Positions 1 through 7,827 of a DNA stretch of 35,667 nucleotides are shown here, piece after piece (position 1 is the first letter of the stretch; each line of letters opens with the position of its first letter). A program made the translations under genes and the position numbers. Origin of the DNA: Alphaproteobacteria bacterium (GTDB lineage: Bacteria; Pseudomonadota; Alphaproteobacteria; Micavibrionales; Micavibrionaceae); NCBI GenBank assembly GCA_028282385.1, contig JANQIB010000026.1, positions 1-35,667 of the forward strand, given 5' to 3'. The notes below the pieces were generated by a model that was not told where the DNA came from, did no database searches, and saw only the letters and a list, made by a program, of their open reading frames with translations.

Positions 1-2
1 TG

Positions 3-740
3 CCGATTTTGATGATCGGTACGGATGAAGATATGCCGCGTATTGCGCATGGCCTGGAGATCGGTGCACATGATTATATTCTGCGGCCCGTTGACCGGAA
101 TGAGCTTTTGGCTCGTGTCCGGACACAAATCCGCCGCAAACGCTTTCAGGAAAAACTGCGGGCAACCTATGAAATTTCTCTTTCTTTGGCGCTGGTGGAT
201 TCATTAACTGGGCTTTATAACCGCCGTTATTTTGAAACTCACCTACAAAAGCTGATTGTCAAAAATAAAGAGGCGGATAAGAAGTTTGGTGTTCTGATCA
301 TGGACATCGATCATTTTAAAAAGATTAATGATACGCACGGCCATACAGTTGGAGATGAGATTCTAAAAATTTATGGTGAACGCCTGCAATATAATATTCG
401 TGGTTTTGACATGGTGGCTCGTTTCGGTGGAGAGGAGTTTGTTGTGCTTCTGCCGGATGTTTCTGAAGAAACTGCTTATCATGTCGGTGAACGTTTACGT
501 CGTTCGATTTCTGATGTGCCGTTTGTATGTAATGTACCGGAAGGCCAGCTTACAGTGACTGCTTCTATCGGTGGGGCAATTATCGAAGCGGGTGACTATA
601 CCGTTGCCGAGGTCCTGGACCGGGCGGATAAAGCGCTTTATGAAGCCAAGGAGTCAGGGCGGAATGCAACCTTTTTTGAAAATGTCGGCCGGATTGATCC
701 GGAGGAATATAAAAAGGAAGAGCGTAAAGCCGTTTCATAA
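3..740 (+). CDS. pleD: PleD-like response regulator / diguanylate cyclase, 5' end outside window
   Basis: Makes the second messenger c-di-GMP from two GTP. The visible part begins near the end of a receiver domain (the stretch ending in RPVDRNELLARVRTQ is typical of the PleD REC-to-GGDEF linker) and continues into a complete GGDEF domain. The catalytic GGEEF motif is at bases 426-440. An RGFD sequence lies five residues before it, matching the RxxD inhibitory site that binds c-di-GMP for product feedback. DSLTGLYNRRYF opens the cyclase domain and a conserved SIGGA stretch lies near the end. PleD proteins have REC-REC-GGDEF order; only the end of the last REC is seen here, so the full architecture is inferred. 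The gene is convergent with rpmG and shares a terminator with it. Family is certain; the symbol rests on the linker and the alphaproteobacterial pleD/rpmG neighbourhood. Confidence 0.88.
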   Translation, partial: PILMIGTDEDMPRIAHGLEIGAHDYILRPVDRNELLARVRTQIRRKRFQEKLRATYEISLSLALVDSLTGLYNRRYFETHLQKLIVKNKEADKKFGVLIMDIDHFKKINDTHGHTVGDEILKIYGERLQYNIRGFDMVARFGGEEFVVLLPDVSEETAYHVGERLRRSISDVPFVCNVPEGQLTVTASIGGAIIEAGDYTVAEVLDRADKALYEAKESGRNATFFENVGRIDPEEYKKEERKAVS

Positions 741-766
741 AAAAACCGCCTTTCGGCGGTTTTTTT
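739..766. terminator. Bidirectional Rho-independent terminator
   Basis: The stem AAAACCGCC / GGCGGTTTT with a TTTC loop is followed by a T-run on the plus strand and, read on the minus strand, by another T-run. It lies between the convergent ends of pleD and rpmG and can stop transcription from both sides. Confidence 0.9.
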
Positions 767-774
767 ATTCTGAT

Positions 775-981
775 CTAGTTCTTTTTATGCGGCGGCATTT
801 TCTTTTCTTCGAACAAAACATGCATGCCGCGTTTGCCCGTGTCCGGGTTTACTGCCCACGGGTCATATTTCTTCATTTTGAGCTTTTCCGTATATTTTGC
901 GCCTTTTTTCTTATAGTAACGGTATCCCGTTCCTGCGCTGCTCTCCATACGGACTTTAACTGCTCCACCTTTTTTAGCCAT
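775..981 (-). CDS. rpmG: 50S ribosomal protein L33, variant with longer C-terminus
   Basis: Component of the large ribosomal subunit near the E site. The 68-residue, strongly basic product contains the L33 signatures TGYRYYKKK and YTEKLKMKKYDP. It has no cysteine, so it is the zinc-independent (C-minus) form. Bacterial L33 is usually about 50-56 residues and finishes soon after KKYDP; here an extra stretch of roughly a dozen residues (AVNPDTGKRGM) separates KKYDP from the closing HVLFEEKKM segment. The start is supported by a GAAGGAA ribosome-binding site about 8 bases upstream. It is the last gene of the minus-strand block that comes down from rnr, 67 bases after the rnr stop, and ends at the bidirectional terminator. 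Confidence 0.9.
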   Translation of the reverse strand: MAKKGGAVKVRMESSAGTGYRYYKKKGAKYTEKLKMKKYDPWAVNPDTGKRGMHVLFEEKKMPPHKKN

Positions 982-1048
982 TTTCTTATTCCTTCAAGCT
1001 CTAGAATTTCGCCCCGCAATATAAGGATTTTGGGCCGCGGGTCAAATG

Positions 1049-3322
1049 TTATTTACGTCTTTTTCCCCTTTTAGAGCCTTTAACTCTTGGTTTTCCATGC
1101 TTTTTTAAAGGTTTCTTCTTGCTGCGCGGGCCTGATTTCCGGTCGTTTTGAAGGTTCTTGGGCCGGGTAAATTTAATGCCTGGAATATCGGCGCTGTCAT
1201 CGCTGGCCAACTCAAAAACCGAGGATCCGGTGAGTTTATCGGCTTCGACGACGCGCGCCATAACCGGTGCGCCGAGCCGGTAAATCCGCCCCTGTCGCCG
1301 GCCGATCAGTGCATGCTGCTGCTCGTCATGAACGTAAAAATCATCCGGTAAGGAGCGCATCGGGACAAGCCCGTCGGCACCCGTTTCATCCAGTGTGACA
1401 AAAAGCCCGAAGCGCGTGACGCCATTGATTCTGCCCGCGAACTCTGCACCGACACGATTTGCCATCCAGCTGGCGGTAAAGCGGTCAACGGCGGCGCGTT
1501 CGGCTTCCATCGAGGTGCGCTCTGTCTGGGAAATATGATCAGCTTTCTCTTCGAGTGTGACGGCTTCTTCATCGCTGAGGCCGCCTTCACCTAAACCATA
1601 GGCACGGATAAGAGAGCGATGCACCAGCAGGTCTGCATAACGGCGGATCGGGGAGGTGAAGTGTGCATATTTGTTCAGCGCCAATCCAAAATGGCCGATA
1701 TTTTCGGGGTGATAAATGGCCTGTGATTGTGTGCGAAGAATAACCTCACTGATCAAGTGGCTATATTCCATTTCCGAAGCTTTGTGCAGAAGGTGGTTAA
1801 TCTGTGCAGGTTTGGCAACGCCGCCGGTTGGTAAAGATAACCCAAACGCATCTAAAAACTCGCGCGCGCTATCCAGTTTTTCATGGGACGGGCGATCATG
1901 TACGCGGTAAACACAGGGTGCTTTTTTAGCTTCAAGCGCTTGCGCCGCAGCAACATTGGCCAGAATCATAAACTCTTCGATCAGCTTATGAGCCTCAAGG
2001 CGTGTCCGTGGTTTAACGCCTGTCATCTCACCTTTGTCATTAATCAGGATTTGCCGTTCGGGGAGATCGAGGTCAAGTGCGCCACGTTTTTGCCGGGCTT
2101 TATCAAGAATGTCATAAGCGTCATAGAGCGGCGTGATTACCGTTTCCATGAGGGGGCCAGTTATATCATCCGGCATACCGTCTTTTGCAGCTTGAACCTG
2201 TTCATAAATCAGTCGCGCGGCGGAGCGCATGAGACCGCGGACGATTTTGTGTTTTTTAAGATTGCCGTGTTCATCAATCCAGAGATGAAACGCCATGCAG
2301 GCACGTTCTTCTTTTGGCCGCAGAGAACAGAGATCATTTGAGAGGGCTTCAGGAAGCATTGGAACAACCCGGTCGGGGAAGTAAGTCGAATTCCCGCGGC
2401 GGTAAGCTTCGGTATCCAAAGGGCTGCCGGGCCGGACATAATAGGCAACATCGGCAATGGCCACGATCAGGTGATAAGATCCGTCTTCCAGTTTTTCAGC
2501 AAAAACGGCGTCATCAAAGTCCCGCGCGTCTGCGCCATCAATCGTGACAAGTGGAATGGAGCGCAAATCCTCGCGCTTGCCAAGATCAGGAACTTTCATT
2601 CCTTTCGTTTCATTGATGGTTTTTTCAGGGAAACGTTCGTGCAGCCCCGCTTCATGCAAGGCGATAAGCGAGATCGCTTTTGGATCATCACGGCTGCCAA
2701 TGACTTCTACGATACGCACATGTTTGCGCCGGGCTCCACGTGAGGGTTGAATTTCGCCGACGGCTAAATCTCCGGGCTGGGCATTATTTAAATCTTTCTG
2801 CGGGATATCAAAATCGTATTTAGCTTTTTTGTTGGTCGGCTTTAAGACAAAGCCATTTTTAATTTTGACAACTTCACCAAGCACCTGTCCGCGCGGATCA
2901 TCAAGCCGGCGCAGGACTCTTCCTTCATAAAGTTCATCTGTGAATTTGCGCGTCGAAACCAGAACGCGGTCGCCTTCTTTCAAGGCAGGGTGGCCTCGCT
3001 TGTCTGGTACAATTTCAATGCGTGGAGGATCCCCAAGCAGGGCTTCATCCCATTCGGCCGGCCGGGCGAAGACGTCCCCGTCAATATCAATCTCGTAGAC
3101 TTGTGCAACCGTCACGGAGGGCAATCCTTTGGGTAATCCATAGGCGCCGCCGGAATGTTTGATGATTGCGCCGTCATTTTCGAGGCTGCGTAGAAGATCT
3201 TTGAGGGCACGCCGGTCATCACCTTTAATGCCAAAGGCACGAACAATTTCCCGCTTGGTCATAGGTTGTTGGCTATCTGAAAGCAGGCGGACAATATCTT
3301 TTTTTTGCGGGAGGTCAGTCAA
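1049..3322 (-). CDS. rnr: Ribonuclease R
   Basis: 3'-to-5' exoribonuclease of the RNB family that degrades structured RNA, taking part in mRNA decay and rRNA quality control in the cytoplasm. The 757 residues show an N-terminal winged-helix region (about 1-65), cold-shock-like domains (about 70-230), the RNB catalytic domain beginning near 250 with IDGADARDFDDAV (acidic residues D262, D268, D270, D271 by alignment to the family), an S1 domain around 645-715, and a lysine/arginine-rich tail typical of RNase R. Length is normal. The start appears to be TTG only 3 bases after the topA stop; the next Met is at residue 21, inside the conserved N-terminal helix, so TTG is preferred. Translation is probably coupled to topA. 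Confidence 0.96.
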   Translation of the reverse strand: MTDLPQKKDIVRLLSDSQQPMTKREIVRAFGIKGDDRRALKDLLRSLENDGAIIKHSGGAYGLPKGLPSVTVAQVYEIDIDGDVFARPAEWDEALLGDPPRIEIVPDKRGHPALKEGDRVLVSTRKFTDELYEGRVLRRLDDPRGQVLGEVVKIKNGFVLKPTNKKAKYDFDIPQKDLNNAQPGDLAVGEIQPSRGARRKHVRIVEVIGSRDDPKAISLIALHEAGLHERFPEKTINETKGMKVPDLGKREDLRSIPLVTIDGADARDFDDAVFAEKLEDGSYHLIVAIADVAYYVRPGSPLDTEAYRRGNSTYFPDRVVPMLPEALSNDLCSLRPKEERACMAFHLWIDEHGNLKKHKIVRGLMRSAARLIYEQVQAAKDGMPDDITGPLMETVITPLYDAYDILDKARQKRGALDLDLPERQILINDKGEMTGVKPRTRLEAHKLIEEFMILANVAAAQALEAKKAPCVYRVHDRPSHEKLDSAREFLDAFGLSLPTGGVAKPAQINHLLHKASEMEYSHLISEVILRTQSQAIYHPENIGHFGLALNKYAHFTSPIRRYADLLVHRSLIRAYGLGEGGLSDEEAVTLEEKADHISQTERTSMEAERAAVDRFTASWMANRVGAEFAGRINGVTRFGLFVTLDETGADGLVPMRSLPDDFYVHDEQQHALIGRRQGRIYRLGAPVMARVVEADKLTGSSVFELASDDSADIPGIKFTRPKNLQNDRKSGPRSKKKPLKKHGKPRVKGSKRGKRRK

Positions 3323-3325
3323 AAT

Positions 3326-5845
3326 TTAAGTTTTCTTTTTCGATTTCTTAGCTGACTTCTTTGTCGTTTTCTTGGCAGATTTTTTCGCGGTCTTTTTGGT
3401 TGCTTTTTTCTTGGACGGTTTGCGCTTTGGTGCTTGTGCGAGAAGCTCTACGGCGCGGTTCATGCCGATAGTAAATAGGTCATCATCTTTCGGGATAGAT
3501 TTGAATTTTCCCTGGTGAAGTAAATAGGGGCCGAAACGGCCAATCCCGGCTTTAATCATTTCCTTGCTTTCCGGGTGAATGCCGACATCACGCGGCAGGG
3601 AAAGTAGTTTTAGCGCAAGGTCGAGGTCAACATCAGCCACATCTGTCCCCTGCGGCAGGCCCTGACGTTTTGGTTTGGGCAGCGCTTTTTTCTTCGGCTT
3701 GCCGGGTTTGCGTTTTTTCCCTTCAGCTTCGGCGACTTTAACTTTTTCTTCCCACTCTTTATAGGCCGCGTCATTCAGTTCTTCGATTTCTTTAACGGCC
3801 TCGAGCGCCGGGTCAATCTGGACATATGGTCCGTAAGGTCCGCGGCGCAGCGACACAGAACGGCCCGTGTCCGGATCATTACCAAGAACTTTTGGTTCAT
3901 TGGCCAGCGCGGCCGTGGCGTCTCCGCCTTCTTCGGCGACTTCTAAAGGTTTGGTGAATTTACAATCCGGATAGTTGGAACAGCCGATAAAGGCGCCAAA
4001 TTTGCCAAGCTTCAGGCCGAGTCGTCCATTCTCGCGTCCATCCGCTTTACAGGCCTGGCATTCGCGGTCTTCATCACCGCGCGGGAAGAAGTGAGGACCG
4101 AGTTCCGCGTCCAGATAATCCAGGACTTCTGTAATGGTGAGCGGTTTTGTATCTTCCACCGCTTTTGAAAAATCAATCCAGAACTGGCGCAGTGCTTCTT
4201 TCCATTCAACATGGCCGGAGGCAATCGCATCAAGCTCTTCTTCCATGTTGGCGGTGAAGTCATAATCAACATAGCGCGTAAAAAATTTCACAAGGAAAGT
4301 GGTGACGATCCGTCCGCGATCTTCCGGGACAAAGCGTTTCTTGTCCATCGATACATAATTCCGGTCGCGCAGGACCTGCAGGATAGAGGCATAAGTAGAC
4401 GGGCGGCCAATGCCAAGCTCTTCCATTTTTTTAACAAGCGAGGCCTCCGTGTAACGCGGCGGAGGCTGGGTAAAATGCTGGTTTTCGCGCACTTCCATGA
4501 GTTTTGCGGAATCACCTTCAGTGAGTGGCGGCAGGCGGCGGTCCTTGCCATCAAGATCATCTTCCTCATCGTCTTTATCTTCGTGGTAAAGCGTCAGAAA
4601 ACCGTCAAATGCGATGACAGAGCCGGTTGCGCGCAGGACGACATCATCTGTCCCGTCAGAAATATCGGCAGCGACCTGATCGAGAACGGCCTGCTCCATC
4701 TGGCTGGCCATGGTGCGTTTCCAGATGAGTTCATACAGCCGGCGTTCCTGTTCATCAGTCGGTGATCCTTTGCGTCCCGGCAGGATGGATAGATCTGTCG
4801 GGCGGATTGCTTCGTGCGCTTCCTGTGCATTCTTGGCTTTGGATTTAAACAGGCGCGGGCTGTCGGGCAGATATTTATCGCCATAATCTGATTTAATCAG
4901 GCTGCGGGCCTGCGCGACGGCCTCTTGCGAGAGATCGGTCCCGTCCGTTCTCATATAGGTAATCAGCCCGTCTTCATAGAGACGCTGGGCAAGACGCATA
5001 GTCTGCGCAGCCGAATAGCCGAGTTTACGTGCGGCTTCCATTTGCATGGAGGATGTAATAAAGGGCGGCGACGGGTTCCGGCGAACCTGTTTCTTTTCAA
5101 CTTTTTGAACGGACAGGTTTTTGGATTTAATCCGTGCAGTAGCTTTATTTGCGTCCTCTTCAGAACCGATATCAAGTTTGCCAAGCTTATTGCCGGCCAG
5201 CACGGTGAGGCGGGCTGTATAAGGCGCACCATCCTGAGAGTGAAGCAGTGCTTCGATTGACCAGTATTCCTGTGCTTTAAAGGCTTCAATCTCGCTTTCA
5301 CGTTCTGAGATCAGGCGTAGCGCCACGGACTGCACCCGGCCGGCTGAGCGTGAGCCGGGCAGTTTCCGCCAGAGTACGGGTGAAAGGTTAAACCCGACGA
5401 GATAGTCCAGTGCCCGTCGGGCAAGGTAAGCATCAATTAAATCCTGATCCAGTTCGCGGGCATGGGTAAAGGCATCGGCTACCGCTTTCTTAGTGATTTC
5501 AGTAAAAGTGACGCGGTGAACTCTTTTGTCTTTTATAATATCCGCATCATTTAAAAGTTCCTGTACATGCCAGGCAATGGCTTCCCCCTCACGGTCGGGG
5601 TCAGGTGCGAGGTAAATCGCTTCTGCCTTTTTGGCGAGCTTTTTAATTTCATTGACGGGTTTGGACGCGCGGTCGCCTAATTCCCATTTCATTTTAAATT
5701 CTTCATCCGGCAGAACCGAGCCGTCTTTATTGACAAGATCGCGCACATGACCGTAAGAAGCCACGACTTCATAGCCGGGGCCGAGATAACCGCCAATTTT
5801 TTTGGCTTTTGCCGGGGATTCTACGATAACGAGGTTTTGTGCCAT
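3326..5845 (-). CDS. topA: DNA topoisomerase I (type IA)
   Basis: Relaxes negative supercoils through a transient 5'-phosphotyrosine break. The 839-residue protein starts with the TOPRIM domain (LVIVESPAKAKKI; acidic cluster PDPDREGEA at D82, D84 and E86), carries the active tyrosine in GLITYMRTDG (Y297), and has a C-terminal topoisomerase zinc-finger module around 595-640 with four cysteines (CQAC and CSNYPDC), followed by further repeat-like segments. It ends in a lysine-rich tail of alternating KKSAKKTTKK-like units, common in alphaproteobacterial TopA and likely used for DNA binding. The start ATG has an AGAAG ribosome-binding site that overlaps the end of dprA, 8 bases upstream, so dprA-topA-rnr form one operon. 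Confidence 0.97.
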   Translation of the reverse strand: MAQNLVIVESPAKAKKIGGYLGPGYEVVASYGHVRDLVNKDGSVLPDEEFKMKWELGDRASKPVNEIKKLAKKAEAIYLAPDPDREGEAIAWHVQELLNDADIIKDKRVHRVTFTEITKKAVADAFTHARELDQDLIDAYLARRALDYLVGFNLSPVLWRKLPGSRSAGRVQSVALRLISERESEIEAFKAQEYWSIEALLHSQDGAPYTARLTVLAGNKLGKLDIGSEEDANKATARIKSKNLSVQKVEKKQVRRNPSPPFITSSMQMEAARKLGYSAAQTMRLAQRLYEDGLITYMRTDGTDLSQEAVAQARSLIKSDYGDKYLPDSPRLFKSKAKNAQEAHEAIRPTDLSILPGRKGSPTDEQERRLYELIWKRTMASQMEQAVLDQVAADISDGTDDVVLRATGSVIAFDGFLTLYHEDKDDEEDDLDGKDRRLPPLTEGDSAKLMEVRENQHFTQPPPRYTEASLVKKMEELGIGRPSTYASILQVLRDRNYVSMDKKRFVPEDRGRIVTTFLVKFFTRYVDYDFTANMEEELDAIASGHVEWKEALRQFWIDFSKAVEDTKPLTITEVLDYLDAELGPHFFPRGDEDRECQACKADGRENGRLGLKLGKFGAFIGCSNYPDCKFTKPLEVAEEGGDATAALANEPKVLGNDPDTGRSVSLRRGPYGPYVQIDPALEAVKEIEELNDAAYKEWEEKVKVAEAEGKKRKPGKPKKKALPKPKRQGLPQGTDVADVDLDLALKLLSLPRDVGIHPESKEMIKAGIGRFGPYLLHQGKFKSIPKDDDLFTIGMNRAVELLAQAPKRKPSKKKATKKTAKKSAKKTTKKSAKKSKKKT

Positions 5846-5853
5846 ATCTTCTT

Positions 5854-7026
5854 TTAATTCATATTTATCAAGGCAACGCGCCCGCCGGGAAGGCGTTCAA
5901 GACGTCCCGCCAGTTCCAATTCCAGCAGGACAACCTGTACATTGCTTACGCTCACTTGGCATGTTCTGGCGAGTTCGTCAACCGGGCAGGGAATTTCTGA
6001 CAAATGAGAAAGAAGGACTTCGCGCAGGTCATCAAGGCTTGGTTCGTCTTCAAAAGAGCCTTCAATATCCTGTTCTTCTGCCGGTGGTGTGATCCATGAA
6101 AACTGATCGTGGTCCTTCAGTCCACTGCCTGTGAATGCATTGATGTTCTCTAAAATATCACGTGCGGACTGGACCATGACGGCGCCGTCTTTGATCAGGC
6201 GGTTGGGACCTTCCGCGCGCGGATCGAACGGGTGACCTGGTACGGCAAAAACATCCCGGCCCTGTTCGGCGGCCAGCCGCGCGGTGATAAGTGAGCCGGA
6301 ACGCAGCGTGGCTTCGACGACGACGACACCGCAGGACAGGCCGGAAATAATGCGGTTGCGGCGTGGGAAGTGACGGGCAAGTGGTTCCATCCCGAACGGG
6401 CTTTCGGCAACAATTAAACCCTGCTCACAGATTTGATGATACAGCGTTTCATTTTCGCGCGGATAAATCACATCAATGCCCCCGGCGACCACGGCGACAG
6501 TTCCGCTTTCAAGGCTGGCGCTATGAGCCGCTGTATCAATACCGCGGGCAAGACCGGAGATAACCATGATCTCTTCTTTACCAATCGCATGCGCGAGTTT
6601 TTCTGTCAGCTTGCGGCCATTCAGTGAGGCATTCCGTGCGCCAACCATACCAATTCCGTTTTTGCGGGTCAGGCGCAGATTGCCTTTATAGGTCAGGACC
6701 GGTGGGGCATCTTCAATGGCAGAGAGCGGTAGGGGATAATTTTCTTCACCGGCGCAAATAATATCAGCGCCGGTCTTGTGGAGCTTTTCAAGTTCGGTTT
6801 CAACAGATTCGAAAGTAGGGGCATTTAATGGTTTGGCTTTGCCGCCGCGCTTTGACAGATGCGGCAAAGCATTCAGAGCTTCGCTTGCTGTACCAAAACG
6901 TTCAATTAAACGGTAAAAGGTGACCGGGCCGACATTATCAGTGCGAATTAAACGCAGCCAGTTTAATTTTTCAGACTCAGAAAAATCTTTTTGTGGTGCG
7001 GTTGGTTTTGTAAATAAATCAGCCAT
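5854..7026 (-). CDS. dprA: DNA processing protein DprA (Smf)
   Basis: Binds incoming single-stranded DNA and loads RecA during natural transformation. The 390-residue product has an N-terminal SAM-like region (about 15-75), the Rossmann-like DprA core with GMVGARNAS, ISGLARGIDTAAH, GGIDVIYPREN, FPRRNRIISGLS and GSLITARLAAEQGRDVFAVP, and a C-terminal winged-helix DprA_WH domain (about 325-390) containing the VDELARTCQVSVSNVQ helix-turn-helix. Length and domain order are complete, so the gene looks intact. It lies between plsY and topA, as in many alphaproteobacteria. A 102-base spacer with an inverted repeat separates it from plsY. Confidence 0.96.
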   Translation of the reverse strand: MADLFTKPTAPQKDFSESEKLNWLRLIRTDNVGPVTFYRLIERFGTASEALNALPHLSKRGGKAKPLNAPTFESVETELEKLHKTGADIICAGEENYPLPLSAIEDAPPVLTYKGNLRLTRKNGIGMVGARNASLNGRKLTEKLAHAIGKEEIMVISGLARGIDTAAHSASLESGTVAVVAGGIDVIYPRENETLYHQICEQGLIVAESPFGMEPLARHFPRRNRIISGLSCGVVVVEATLRSGSLITARLAAEQGRDVFAVPGHPFDPRAEGPNRLIKDGAVMVQSARDILENINAFTGSGLKDHDQFSWITPPAEEQDIEGSFEDEPSLDDLREVLLSHLSEIPCPVDELARTCQVSVSNVQVVLLELELAGRLERLPGGRVALINMN

Positions 7027-7049
7027 TTCCTATTTTCAAATTTTTTATT

Positions 7050-7134
7050 TTTAACACAAAGTTCACAAAGTAAAACAAAGGCAAATAGGTTTATAAAAAA
7101 ACTTTGTCTAACTTTGTGCCCTTTGTGTTTAAAT
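7050..7134. repeat. Imperfect palindromic element with ACACAAAG/CACAAAG arms
   Basis: The left arm (about 7050-7080) reads TTTAACACAAAGTTCACAAA. The reverse complement of the right arm (about 7101-7134) reads TTTAAACACAAAGGGCACAA. The arms keep matching inwards with degenerate CAAAG units. Elements with tandem CACAAAG units in facing arms are common non-coding repeats in many bacterial genomes. The right arm contributes the plsY stop codon. On transcription the element would fold into a long hairpin between plsY and dprA. Confidence 0.75.
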
Positions 7135-7737
7135 TTTATTGCCTGCGGCGCTATTTTTCTTCCCGATCTTTGGTTCTTCCCCTGCAAACAGGCGCTTAAT
7201 ATTTTCACGGTGCTTGATATAAACCAGCGCAGCAATAAAAGCGCACAGGCCGGAGAGATTTGCATCGCCATACATATAATGAGACAAGAGCGGTGTTGCC
7301 CCAACTGCAATCAAAGCTGACAGGGAGGAATAGCGGAAGATGGCAGCAGCGCAAAGCCATATCCCGCAGGCCATCAGGCCAAGTGGCCATTTGAGGGCAA
7401 TCAGCGTTCCCAGTGTTGTAGCCACGCCCTTCCCGCCTTTGAATTTCAGCCAGACCGGATAGAGGTGGCCGAGCAATGCGGTGAAGGCGGCCATCATTGC
7501 CGCATTAAAATCGACAAAGTAATAAGCCAGCAAAACGGCAATGGCACCTTTTCCGCTATCGAGGATCAGGGTTAATGCCGCAAGAGGCTTGTTGCCTGTG
7601 CGTAAAACATTTGTGGCGCCGATATTGCCTGAACCGATCTTGCGGATATCGCCATAACCTGCGATCCGGCATAGCACGAGGCCAAAGGGAATTGAGCCCA
7701 GAAGATAGGATAAGAGTGCGGTGATTGCGTATATCAT
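7129..7737 (-). CDS. plsY: Glycerol-3-phosphate acyltransferase PlsY
   Basis: Inner-membrane enzyme that transfers an acyl group from acyl-phosphate to sn-glycerol-3-phosphate, the first step of phospholipid synthesis. The 202-residue hydrophobic protein has several membrane segments and the three family motifs: GSIPFGLVL near the N-terminus with KIGSGNIGATNVLRTG, GKGAIAVLLAYY, and FKGGKGVATTLG. An in-frame ATG exists 15 codons upstream, but those codons lie in the palindromic element at 7739-7821 and encode the repeat-derived sequence CFNALDCFATLAMT, so the start is placed at 7737, where the PlsY homology begins. No clear ribosome-binding site precedes this start. The stop codon lies in the repeat at the other end. 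Confidence 0.93.
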   Translation of the reverse strand: MIYAITALLSYLLGSIPFGLVLCRIAGYGDIRKIGSGNIGATNVLRTGNKPLAALTLILDSGKGAIAVLLAYYFVDFNAAMMAAFTALLGHLYPVWLKFKGGKGVATTLGTLIALKWPLGLMACGIWLCAAAIFRYSSLSALIAVGATPLLSHYMYGDANLSGLCAFIAALVYIKHRENIKRLFAGEEPKIGKKNSAAGNKI

Positions 7738-7738
7738 T

Positions 7739-7821
7739 GTCATTGCGAGCGTAGCGAAGCAATCCAGTGCGTTAAAGCACAATTCTGGATTGCTTCGTCG
7801 GCGTTGCCTCCTCGCAATGAC
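7739..7821. repeat. 83-base palindromic element of the GTCATTGCGAG type
   Basis: The element begins GTCATTGCGAGCGTAGCGAA and its end, reverse-complemented, begins GTCATTGCGAGGAGGCAACG. Both arms contain GAAGCAATCCAG, and the centre is GCGTTAAAGCAC. Elements with these arms (CAATCCAG ... CTGGATTGCTTCG ... CTCGCAATGAC) are known as interspersed palindromes in several bacterial lineages. It fills almost the whole spacer between pyrB and plsY and abuts the plsY start codon. Confidence 0.85.
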
Positions 7822-7827
7822 ATCATC

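Noticed and set aside
4211-4765. Long plus-strand frame inside topA
   Set aside because: It lies antisense to strongly conserved TopA sequence and has no ribosome-binding site or recognisable domain.
6963-7310. Minus-strand frame encoding a FINLFAFVLLCELCV-like peptide
   Set aside because: It is a translation of the CACAAAG palindrome plus the shadow of plsY and dprA; such peptides are a known artefact of these repeats.
7738-7782. Upstream extension of PlsY by 15 residues
   Set aside because: The codons lie inside the palindromic element and encode repeat sequence; PlsY homology starts at 7737.
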